Shown piece after piece: positions 1 to 5,914 of a DNA stretch of 8,772 nt. The position numbers and the translations under genes are program-made. The stretch comes from an uncultured Selenomonadales bacterium. GTDB lineage: Bacteria; Bacillota; Negativicutes; Selenomonadales; Selenomonadaceae. How positions within the stretch are numbered: the first letter of the stretch is position 1; each line of letters starts with the position of its first letter. Where the stretch lies: positions 1 to 8,772 of the forward strand of contig CAMNPA010000031.1 of NCBI GenBank assembly GCA_946547205.1, given 5' to 3'. Under the pieces are notes generated by a model. The model searched no databases. It was not told the origin of the DNA and saw nothing but the letters and a program-made list of their open reading frames with translations.

Positions 1-6
1 TGCCAT
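1..6 (-). CDS. Start of an unidentified gene running off the left edge
   Basis: Only the first two codons (Met-Ala) are inside the window. On the minus strand a GGGAG Shine-Dalgarno (bases 19-15) sits 8 bases before an ATG at 6-4, which is near-ideal spacing for this genome. The product cannot be named. The gene is co-directional with the binding-protein lipoprotein gene that ends at 224 and could hold the next transporter component, but the ~217 bases between them carry hairpins, so an operon is not assured. Confidence 0.4.
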
Positions 7-223
7 AAAAATTTCTCCCAGGGACTGTTGGTAAATTGCATTCGGCTCGTGATTGATTTTAATTTTTTAGGATCTACTTTTTCTTTGCTGCGCCCAAAGA
101 AAAAGTAGCAAAAAGAAAGGGCGTTATCCCGCCTAACGTCGCATCACGCGACGTGGTCGGCGGCGGTCGACATCCCTGTCGACCGGGTCTGAATTCTTTT
201 CAACGTGACTTTATCAACACGCT
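7..223. other. Non-coding intergenic stretch with hairpins
   Basis: No convincing coding frame is seen between the left-edge start and the stop of the binding-protein gene at 224. The stretch contains the RBS of the left-edge gene and the cluster of three inverted repeats listed separately. A T-rich run on the minus strand (about 119-111) after a weak 4-bp GGCG/CGCC stem could weakly terminate transcription from the right, but it is not a clean rho-independent terminator. Confidence 0.5.
74..184. repeat. Cluster of three perfect hairpins, likely dispersed palindromic element
   Basis: Three adjacent inverted repeats are visible. The first has 14-bp arms 74-87 and 95-108 with a 7-base loop. 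The second has 7-bp arms 136-142 and 148-154 with a 5-base loop. The third has 8-bp arms 165-172 and 177-184 with a 4-base loop, built on two GTCGAC sites. The AAAGAAAAAGTAG arm is followed by a partly repeated AAAAAGAAAGG. Neither end of the cluster has a proper T-run on the expected strand, so it does not look like a simple terminator. The arrangement resembles a REP/MITE-like intergenic element, but only one copy is in view and family status is inferred. Confidence 0.55.
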
Positions 224-1174
224 CTAAAGCTTGTCGTGATAAATCAGCTCCGCCATTTTTCGCACGGCTTCGGGATAGCGCAGACCGGGACTCAATAAAA
301 ATAAATCTTGCGGCAAAAAGTACAGGCGATTATTTTTGACGGCACCGATTGCTTGCCACGCGTCGTTCTCGGAAATTGCCTGCAACATGTTCGCTTTGAT
401 GTCGTCGATATTGCCCATGCTCGTCACGAAAATAATTTCGGGATTCTGCGCGGCGAGAGTTTCCATGCTGTAAGGTGCGGCGTCGGGATTTTTTTCAAGC
501 GGCGTCATTCCGTCGGCAACGTTCTGCCAACCGAACATCTTGGCGATTGAACCGGCAATTGAGCCGTCAAGCTGAACCGTCAAGCCTTGCGCGGTGGAAT
601 GAAGAATTGCGACGCGAAGTTTATCTTTCGGCACACGTTCGACGACCGATTGAATTTCGTCGTTCATCTTTTGAATCAACGAATCCGCCGTTTGAATTTC
701 TCCGCTCAATGTCGCGAACATTTTAATTGAACGTTTCACATCGTCATAAGTTTTCATTTCGACTACGAGCGCGGGAATTTTATTTTCGTCAAGCACGGGC
801 AAAAGTTTTTCGTTCATGCCCTTGTTGATGATGACGAGGTCGGGCGCGCAGGCGATTAGTCGTTCCGTGTCGATTTGATAGACTTGACCGACGCTCGGAA
901 GATTTTTTGCCCAATCCGGCATTTGATTTTTTGAATCGGGTCTTGCGACGACCACAGCTCCGACGGCGTGCAACGGCTCCAAAAATCCTGCACTGGTCAC
1001 GGCAATTCGCGTGGGCTTCGTGGCGATTGAAACTGTTCTTTCCGCGTCGTCAGTGATTGTCGCGAAAATTTGTTGTTGCTGAACTTCAACGGGCGACGAA
1101 ACTTTTTCATTGCCGCAACCGCTGAAAATCAGTCCGGCAATTAGAATCGCGCCGAAAAATTTTTTGCCAACCAA
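224..1174 (-). CDS. ABC transporter substrate-binding lipoprotein, iron-chelate/cobalamin (FepB/BtuF) type
   Basis: A 316-residue extracytoplasmic solute-binding protein that would capture a metal chelate (siderophore, haem or cobalamin class) at the outer face of the membrane and deliver it to an ABC permease. The N-terminus has a Lys-Lys pair, a hydrophobic stretch and a lipobox ending Phe-Ser-Gly-Cys, with the lipidated Cys at residue 20. The mature part shows the family pattern: a first alpha/beta lobe with IAVTSAGFLEPLHAVGA and an SVG..YQID.E.L....PDLVI segment, a long linking helix, and a second lobe with PEIIFVTS and AVKNNRLYFLP. The TTG start at 1174 is chosen because GGAGG (1188-1184) lies 9 bases upstream. 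A GTG at 1225 would extend the frame through the terminator of the previous gene. No permease or ATPase gene is in the window. Substrate is unknown. Confidence 0.85.
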   Translation of the reverse strand: MVGKKFFGAILIAGLIFSGCGNEKVSSPVEVQQQQIFATITDDAERTVSIATKPTRIAVTSAGFLEPLHAVGAVVVARPDSKNQMPDWAKNLPSVGQVYQIDTERLIACAPDLVIINKGMNEKLLPVLDENKIPALVVEMKTYDDVKRSIKMFATLSGEIQTADSLIQKMNDEIQSVVERVPKDKLRVAILHSTAQGLTVQLDGSIAGSIAKMFGWQNVADGMTPLEKNPDAAPYSMETLAAQNPEIIFVTSMGNIDDIKANMLQAISENDAWQAIGAVKNNRLYFLPQDLFLLSPGLRYPEAVRKMAELIYHDKL

Positions 1175-1183
1175 AACTTTTTT

Positions 1184-1188
1184 CCTCC
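1184..1188 (-). promoter_or_regulatory. GGAGG ribosome binding site that decides the TTG start
   Basis: A perfect GGAGG reads on the minus strand 9 bases before TTG 1174-1172. It lies inside the longer open frame that begins at GTG 1225, arguing that the longer form is not the real protein. The site directly follows the T-run of the terminator of the upstream gene. Confidence 0.75.
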
Positions 1189-1210
1189 AAAAAAAATGGG
1201 CGAATCGCCC
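1189..1210 (-). terminator. Rho-independent terminator of the KKD-tail gene
   Basis: On the minus strand a GC-rich palindrome (1210-1198, GGGCG arms around a 3-base loop) is followed by A and then eight T (1196-1189). It starts 24 bases after the stop codon at 1234. The stem is short (5 bp, 6 if the loop is closed), so efficiency may be partial. It separates the secreted KKD-tail gene from the binding-protein gene. Confidence 0.65.
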
Positions 1211-1233
1211 TGTTGTCAACCGCACTGATGAAA

Positions 1234-1959
1234 TTATTTCTTGTCCTTCTTGTCCTTCTTATCTTTCTTGTCCTTCTTGTCTTTCTTGTCCTTCTTGTCT
1301 TTCTTATCCTTCTTGTCTTTCTTGTCTTTCTGATTGTCGGTGCCGCTGTTGTCTTGGAAACTGGCGACTCCCGCGCGATAAGTGTCGATATAAATTTTGT
1401 CCTCAAGGTTGGCACTGATAAGCTGAATGCTTATGCAACGACCTTGCGGCGTGCGGAAGTATGTGAAGGCGTATTGTTTCTCGGCAATAAGTTCGCCGTC
1501 AAGTTCGCCGGTCTCTTTATTGAGCACTTGAATTTTGTCGGCAGTGACGGCGTAGACACCTTTATTTTTCTTCGTGATGTTCACCAAATCCGCGACGGCA
1601 AATCCACCGCTGTGCTTCATATTGAGCAAGTAATTGCCGATTGCAACCATGCTGCCCTTGTTGAAGTCGGGAACTTTCTTTGTGTCGAAGGCGTTGACTT
1701 GAATGACGTAGGCATATTGAATGTCGAAACCTTCGTTGATAAAGACGAGCATTTCGCCGCGACGTTCCGGCTCTTCCCAAGGATTTCTGACGACCGCCAC
1801 AGGTTTAATCGGGCAAGTGATGGAGTATTCAAAGTCCTCGCTCGTGTAGACGTAAGGTCCTTGTTCTTCAGGAGTTTCTTCGGCAGGAGCTTCTTCAGCA
1901 AAAGCCGTCGTCGTAAGAATCATCATCAGCAACGCCGTCAAGAAAAAAATTTTACGCAA
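1234..1959 (-). CDS. Secreted protein of unknown function with Lys-Lys-Asp repeat tail
   Basis: A 241-residue protein I do not recognise by name. Residues 1-21 form a classical signal peptide (Arg-Lys, hydrophobic core, cleavage after Ala-Phe-Ala). A short acidic Glu/Pro/Ala-rich linker (22-34) follows, then a globular region of about 165 residues. This region is rich in beta-strand patterns such as FEYSITCPIKPVAVV and KQYAFTYFRTPQGRCISIQL, and vaguely recalls the PsbP/DcrB type of small exported domain (low-certainty inference). Residues 211-241 are a pure Lys/Asp repeat (21 Lys, 10 Asp) running to the stop codon. The TTG start at 1959 has GAGGTG 7 bases upstream. The gene has its own promoter at 1992-2020 and a terminator at 1189-1210, so it is probably monocistronic. 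The cationic tail could bind anionic cell-wall polymers or nucleic acid; this is speculation. Confidence 0.75.
   Translation of the reverse strand: MRKIFFLTALLMMILTTTAFAEEAPAEETPEEQGPYVYTSEDFEYSITCPIKPVAVVRNPWEEPERRGEMLVFINEGFDIQYAYVIQVNAFDTKKVPDFNKGSMVAIGNYLLNMKHSGGFAVADLVNITKKNKGVYAVTADKIQVLNKETGELDGELIAEKQYAFTYFRTPQGRCISIQLISANLEDKIYIDTYRAGVASFQDNSGTDNQKDKKDKKDKKDKKDKKDKKDKKDKKDKKDKK
1237..1329 (-). repeat. 9-bp tandem repeat encoding the (KKD)n tail
   Basis: Ninety-three bases with a 9-base period encode Lys-Asp followed by nine Lys-Lys-Asp units and a final Lys-Lys. The Asp codon is GAC except at two positions (1261 and 1306, where it is GAT). Lys alternates AAG and AAA at fixed places, which hints at a higher-order 18-27 base pattern and duplication by slippage. 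The stop codon TAA follows directly. Copy number is likely variable between strains (inference). Confidence 0.85.
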
Positions 1960-1991
1960 ACCGTTTCACCTCGTTTAAATGTTGTGCCGAT

Positions 1992-2020
1992 ATTTTAACC
2001 GACGCGCCCGAAATATTCAA
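1992..2020 (-). promoter_or_regulatory. Sigma-70-type promoter of the KKD-tail gene
   Basis: On the minus strand TTGAAT (2020-2015) and TAAAAT (1997-1992) are separated by exactly 17 bases, each one base from the TTGACA/TATAAT consensus apart from minor changes. The predicted transcript would start near 1985, about 25 bases before the TTG start codon at 1959. Confidence 0.65.
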
Positions 2021-2063
2021 GGAAATTTCATTAAAAAGTTTTGGAGCTTTGTTAGACTGGCGC

Positions 2064-2070
2064 AGGGTGA
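2064..2070 (+). promoter_or_regulatory. AGGGTGA ribosome binding site deciding the start of the MBL-fold gene
   Basis: AGGGTGA ends 5 bases before TTG 2076. This start gives the N-terminus MTLTILIENT, matching where related enzymes begin. The more distal TTG at 2049 has GGAG only 2 bases before it, which is too close for efficient initiation. Confidence 0.55.
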
Positions 2071-2075
2071 TTGAT

Positions 2076-2876
2076 TTGACTTTGACGATTTTGATTGAGA
2101 ACACGGCTCCCGAAAATTCCGGGCTCGTTGCGGAACACGGCTTGAGTTTTTTTGTTCAGACGCGGCGGAAAAAATTTTTGTTCGACTGCGGACACACGGG
2201 CGCGGCTTGGAAAAATGCTCAAGCTTTGAACGTCGACCTGTCAGCGATAAAAATTATTGCGCTTAGTCATTCGCATTACGACCACGCGGGCGGCTTCAAA
2301 AAACTTTTGGACTTCGCGCCGATTGAAACGATTATCACCGGCGAAAATTTTTGGGCGGAGAAATTTTCTCGCGACGATGTTGACGGCTTCAAGTATCGCG
2401 GCTGCGGCTTCGACGAAAAATTTTTGACGGCTCGCGGCATTGAGCAGAAAATTTGTCGCGACGTTCTCGCCGTTGATGATGACGCGTGGCTTGTCGGAAA
2501 TTTCAAGCGGCGTTACGATTTCGAGACCATTGCGAAAAAATTTGTCTGCGGCGAAAAAAAAATGCCCGATGATTTCTCGGACGAAATTGTTTTGATTCTG
2601 CGCGGACTCGGCGGCTTGACGTTGGTGACGGCGTGCGCTCATTGCGGGATTTTGAACATTGTCGCCGACGTGCGCGAAAGATTTTCCATGCCGATTGTCA
2701 ACGTGATTGGCGGACTTCATTTGATTGGCGCGACGACGGAAAGAATCACTCGCACGCTTGACGAGCTGAAAATTTTGGGCGTGAAGAAAATTTTTCCGTG
2801 TCACTGTTCCGGCGAAGAGTTCATGAATCTTTGCGGCAACAGACTTTCAAGCGGCTCCGTCGTTGCGATTGATTGA
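2076..2876 (+). CDS. MBL-fold metallohydrolase, dihydropterin-phosphate-synthase-like (COG1237 type)
   Basis: A 266-residue cytoplasmic metallo-beta-lactamase-fold protein. From the N-terminus it shows the ENT...GLVAEHGLSFFVQT start typical of the COG1237 group, FLFDCG, the metal-binding HSHYDHAGG motif (residues 65-73), TACAHCGI with His189, GGLHL with His215 and a C-terminal PCHCSGE with His243. These match the group named after the methanogen 7,8-dihydropterin-6-methyl-aminobenzene-phosphate synthase. In bacteria the substrate is usually unknown, so the name is a family label. There is no signal peptide. TTG 2076 is preferred over TTG 2049, which would add nine residues. No convincing plus-strand promoter is seen in the 89-base gap from the divergent gene. 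Its TGA directly abuts the stop of the convergent DUF262 gene, with no terminator between. Confidence 0.85.
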   Translation: MTLTILIENTAPENSGLVAEHGLSFFVQTRRKKFLFDCGHTGAAWKNAQALNVDLSAIKIIALSHSHYDHAGGFKKLLDFAPIETIITGENFWAEKFSRDDVDGFKYRGCGFDEKFLTARGIEQKICRDVLAVDDDAWLVGNFKRRYDFETIAKKFVCGEKKMPDDFSDEIVLILRGLGGLTLVTACAHCGILNIVADVRERFSMPIVNVIGGLHLIGATTERITRTLDELKILGVKKIFPCHCSGEEFMNLCGNRLSSGSVVAID

Positions 2877-4610
2877 CTACACGAGCAAATTCTGTTCGCG
2901 AAGATAATTTATAAAGGCGTCGAAAAGTTCTTCGTTGCGGGCGATGATGTCGTCTTCCGTGAAGTCGTCGTAAGTTTCGGCAAGAATGCGCAGTTCCAAG
3001 TTGAATGTGCCCGTTTTCTTGTCATCTCCGAGATAGAGAATTTTTTTATCCGCGAATGGATTGTTCGAGACCTTTTTGTTTATTTTTTCTTCCAACAAAA
3101 CTTTGTTGCCCAATAATTCCAGCGCGTCAGGATTTTCGAGTTGTTTAAAATCTGCATGACGACTTTTAGCGTAAATGTGTTCGAGTTGCAATTTGCTTTC
3201 AAGCGGCGGCAAATTCTGCGCGGGATTTTGAAAAGTCCACCAAGCCAACATTGTCCGGGTTATGGGTTTTGTGTTGCTGAATTTCATTTCGCCGAGCCGA
3301 CTGCGAACAAGACTTTCTTTTTGCCGATACTGTTCAAATTTAACAGAGTCGCCGTTGTAAATATTTTTGAACTCCAAAACAAACAGACGACGAATATTTT
3401 GCTTGCCCGAATCCAAAAGCGCATTCATCAAAATTAACGCCGTCATTTTATCCAGGAATTGGCAAAAATCTTCCTCGTCCAGCTCGCGCCAACTCATGAA
3501 ATACAAAGATACAACATAACTCCATAAACTGTAAGGCGAATAACTTAGCACGTAAAGCCGTTTCAAAACTTGTAGCGAAAATCTTTCCTTGTTACGGCTG
3601 GCAACGTCGTCCCAAAACTGAGCCAAAGTCTCCAAATCCTCATAAACATCTTTATCATGCAAAAGCTCATAATTGTTTTCGGCATAAAAATCACGCTGGT
3701 CGCTGAAAGTATCGCTTATGCGTTCGTTGCGCTCAACCGCTCGTCGCGTCTTGGCGTAATACATATACCGCCTAAATAAATCGTCGACGGGCGTGCCTTT
3801 GCGCGGATGAAAATTTTTGTTGCACAGTGCCTCAAGCTCTTTCCAACGCTTAATGAATTTTTCCTTAGACTGTCTGCCGTCTCGTGAAAAAAATTTATAG
3901 AACTGCGCCTTGAAAATGTCGGCGTCGGAGAGCGGCATGCCTCTATCGTTGAGCGTCGTGAAAATTCTTAGCGCGGTATTCTGATTGTCAGCCTCAATCG
4001 GCAGGAGTATGCAGTTGTCCAGAATCCTCATAGGCAGATACGAAAAATCATTGGGATTATCATTTTTGAAAGCCGCAATCCAATTTTTGAACAGCTGATA
4101 ATTGACGGAGTAATTGCTCGGATTCTTCGGTGTCGATTCGCCCGTCTCCAAAATTTTTTTGAACTCGGCAATGTCTTCGTCGGAAGCAACTTCAGATTTC
4201 AATTTGAGACTCGTCTTGTCGAGGTTACGGAACTTATCTGTGTTCCAAATACATTCCCCTATGCTCCTCAAAATATTTTCCTTGTTCTCGCAGTCAATGC
4301 CTTCAAACGCCGCATAAAAAGCGCGAAGCATGAGCAAGAAAGTTATAAGCCTCTGTTGCCCGTCGATAACTTCATTTTCGTAAGACGAATTTTCAAAAGT
4401 TAAAATTGTGCCGAGAAAATATCTGTCGTTGTCGTCGTTAAAGGCGTGGTCAAGCGGGAATGCAAAACTCAAAATATCATCCCAGAGCGTTTCGCATTGC
4501 TCGCGTTCCCACGAATACGGACGTTGATAATCTGGAATTAGAAACTTGGCGTCGCGATTGCCCAAAATTTGGCTGATAGTTTTTTGTTCGGCGTTTAGTT
4601 GCTTTGCCAT
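2877..4610 (-). CDS. DUF262-DUF1524 (GmrSD/BrxU/SspE-type) putative defence nuclease
   Basis: A 577-residue single-chain protein. The N-terminal DUF262 domain carries IPDYQRPYSW (25-34) and the hallmark DGQQR (83-87), a ParB/Srx-like nucleotide-binding fold; NTPase activity is known for GmrSD- and SspE-type members. A mostly helical middle follows. The C-terminal DUF1524 HNH-like nuclease has LEHIYA (His478), LGNKVLL (Asn502) and INKKVSNNPF (about 510-519), so the catalytic pattern appears intact. Relatives are modification-dependent (type IV) restriction enzymes or phosphorothioate-sensing antiphage nucleases; which mark this one senses, if any, is unknown. ATG 4610 has AAGGAGA 7 bases upstream, and that RBS overlaps the stop of fprA, 12 bases away. 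The two genes are therefore almost certainly co-transcribed. Sampled rows look more AT-rich than fprA, consistent with acquisition by transfer (weak evidence). Confidence 0.85.
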   Translation of the reverse strand: MAKQLNAEQKTISQILGNRDAKFLIPDYQRPYSWEREQCETLWDDILSFAFPLDHAFNDDNDRYFLGTILTFENSSYENEVIDGQQRLITFLLMLRAFYAAFEGIDCENKENILRSIGECIWNTDKFRNLDKTSLKLKSEVASDEDIAEFKKILETGESTPKNPSNYSVNYQLFKNWIAAFKNDNPNDFSYLPMRILDNCILLPIEADNQNTALRIFTTLNDRGMPLSDADIFKAQFYKFFSRDGRQSKEKFIKRWKELEALCNKNFHPRKGTPVDDLFRRYMYYAKTRRAVERNERISDTFSDQRDFYAENNYELLHDKDVYEDLETLAQFWDDVASRNKERFSLQVLKRLYVLSYSPYSLWSYVVSLYFMSWRELDEEDFCQFLDKMTALILMNALLDSGKQNIRRLFVLEFKNIYNGDSVKFEQYRQKESLVRSRLGEMKFSNTKPITRTMLAWWTFQNPAQNLPPLESKLQLEHIYAKSRHADFKQLENPDALELLGNKVLLEEKINKKVSNNPFADKKILYLGDDKKTGTFNLELRILAETYDDFTEDDIIARNEELFDAFINYLREQNLLV

Positions 4611-4622
4611 TGATGAATCTCC

Positions 4623-5798
4623 TTACAAATTGAGAGCGAGAATTTTTGCCGTGATGTCGTCGAGTTGAGCCGCCGTCGGAACGTTGGCAATGCGAATCTT
4701 GTCCAAAATAATTTCGACGCCCGCCGCCTTGAGTTCGTCTTCAACGTAGCCGATACTTTGTCCGCCCCAACCGTAGCTGCCGAACGCAAAGCCTTTGTGA
4801 TTCACGGGACGCAAACCTTTCAGATAGCACAGGAACGCGGCGATTGTCGGCATCATTTGATTGTTAATCGTCGGTGAGCCAACCGCCAAATATTTGCTCG
4901 TGAAAATGTCCGTGATGATGTCGCTTAGCGGCGTCGACTTGATGTCGTAGAACGCGGCGGGAATTTTTCTTGCGGCAAAAGCTTCAGTGATTGTCTGCGC
5001 AAGAATCTCCGTTGAATGCCACATCGAATCGAAGACGACAACCGCACGTTCCGAAACTTCGCCCGCACTCCACGATTTGTAGCAGTCCAAAATTTTTTCA
5101 ATGTTCTTGCGCCAAATGACACCGTGACCCGTCGCGATAAGTTTGATTTCCAAATCGCCCAGAGCTTTCAAAGCCGTCTGCGCCTGTTTGCCGAACGGCA
5201 TCAAAATGTTCGCGTAATACTTCTTCGCCTCGCGCAAAATCGTTTCCAAATCGTTCTCGTCGTCGAAACGCAGGGACGTTGCCAAATGTTGTCCGAACGC
5301 GTCGTTGCTGAACAAAATTTTTTCTTCGGGACAATACGTCACCATCGAATCGGGCCAATGCAACATCGGAGTCGGGACGAATTTCAGCGTGCGCTTGCCG
5401 ATTGAAATTGAGTCGCCGGCTTTGACAGGACGATAATTCAATTTGCCGTAACGCGCCGTCAAACCCTTCAAGCCGCTGGGATTCGTCGTGATGATTTCGG
5501 CGTTCGGAGCAAGTGCCGCAATTTTTTTCAACGCGCCGCTGTGATCGGGCTCGACGTGACTTGAGACGACAATTTGAATCTGCGCGGGCTCGACGACGGA
5601 AGAAATTCTGCTGATGAGTTCGTCTGTGAAAGTGACCTTCGCGGTATCGATGAGCGTAATTTTCTCGTCAAGAATCAGATAAGCGTTGTAAGTTGAGCCG
5701 CGCGAAGTTTCGTAGCCGTGAAAGTTGCGCATCGACCAATCGACCGCGCCCGTCCAAAAAATATTCTCGCTGATTTCAATCGCCTTGCTGTTGTTCAT
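4623..5798 (-). CDS. fprA: Class A flavodiiron protein (O2/NO reductase), FprA
   Basis: A 391-residue soluble enzyme that reduces O2 to water and/or NO to N2O with electrons from rubredoxin or a similar donor, protecting anaerobes. The N-terminal MBL-like half has a complete diiron site: His81, Glu83, Asp85 and His86 in HVEPDH, His147 in MLHWPDS, Asp166 in SNDAFGQH and His225 in TGHGVIW. The flavodoxin half binds FMN through VVFDSMWHSTE (about 255-264), SPTINNQM (308-315) and FGSYGWGGQ (339-347). It ends there without a fused rubredoxin, as in class A. ATG 5798 is chosen because GGGAGG (5811-5806) lies 7 bases before it; the frame is open to 5921 but that part holds the promoter. It is the first gene of an operon with the DUF262-DUF1524 gene and has an extended -10 promoter at 5828-5856. 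Confidence 0.95.
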   Translation of the reverse strand: MNNSKAIEISENIFWTGAVDWSMRNFHGYETSRGSTYNAYLILDEKITLIDTAKVTFTDELISRISSVVEPAQIQIVVSSHVEPDHSGALKKIAALAPNAEIITTNPSGLKGLTARYGKLNYRPVKAGDSISIGKRTLKFVPTPMLHWPDSMVTYCPEEKILFSNDAFGQHLATSLRFDDENDLETILREAKKYYANILMPFGKQAQTALKALGDLEIKLIATGHGVIWRKNIEKILDCYKSWSAGEVSERAVVVFDSMWHSTEILAQTITEAFAARKIPAAFYDIKSTPLSDIITDIFTSKYLAVGSPTINNQMMPTIAAFLCYLKGLRPVNHKGFAFGSYGWGGQSIGYVEDELKAAGVEIILDKIRIANVPTAAQLDDITAKILALNL

Positions 5799-5827
5799 GA
5801 CAATTCCTCCCGAAATTTTTTTCGTAA

Positions 5828-5856
5828 AGTTTATCACAGCTGCCGTGTCTTTACAA
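5828..5856 (-). promoter_or_regulatory. Promoter of the fprA-DUF262 operon
   Basis: On the minus strand TTGTAA (5856-5851), a 17-base spacer and TAAACT (5833-5828), preceded by TG one base upstream (an extended -10). It places the transcript start about 20-25 bases before the fprA ATG at 5798. Its -35 bases coincide with the -35 of the divergent mod promoter. Confidence 0.6.
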
Positions 5857-5879
5857 ATTCGCCGTCCGTGTGAAATAAT
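5850..5879 (+). promoter_or_regulatory. Promoter of the mod gene, overlapping the fprA promoter
   Basis: TTTACA (5850-5855) and AATAAT (5874-5879) are 18 bases apart on the plus strand, leaving about 28 bases to the GTG start at 5915. The -35 hexamer shares five bases with the opposite-strand -35 of fprA, so the two polymerases could not bind at the same time. Confidence 0.5.
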
Positions 5880-5914
5880 AACGCCAAAAATTTTTTCAAG
5901 GAGCTGATGACGAC

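Noticed and set aside
1214..1219. Perfect TTGACA on the minus strand upstream of the binding-protein gene
   Set aside because: At 17 bases downstream there is only the T-run of the terminator and no -10-like hexamer, so a promoter is not supported.
1175..1225. GTG-initiated N-terminal extension of the binding protein
   Set aside because: The extension would span the terminator hairpin of the upstream gene and put a strong GGAGG inside the coding region. The lipoprotein signal starts properly from TTG 1174.
1237..1329. Short direct repeats considered as CRISPR
   Set aside because: The 9-base period without spacers and in frame with a coding sequence is a protein repeat, not a CRISPR array.
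1213..1998. Plus-strand open frame of 261 codons with a very hydrophobic Leu/Val-rich start
   Set aside because: It is antisense to the secreted KKD-tail protein. The hydrophobic part is merely the complement of the Lys/Asp repeat, and the minus-strand frame has signal peptide, RBS, promoter and terminator.
2241..2804. Minus-strand open frame of 187 codons
   Set aside because: Antisense shadow of the MBL-fold gene, with no RBS or recognisable domain.
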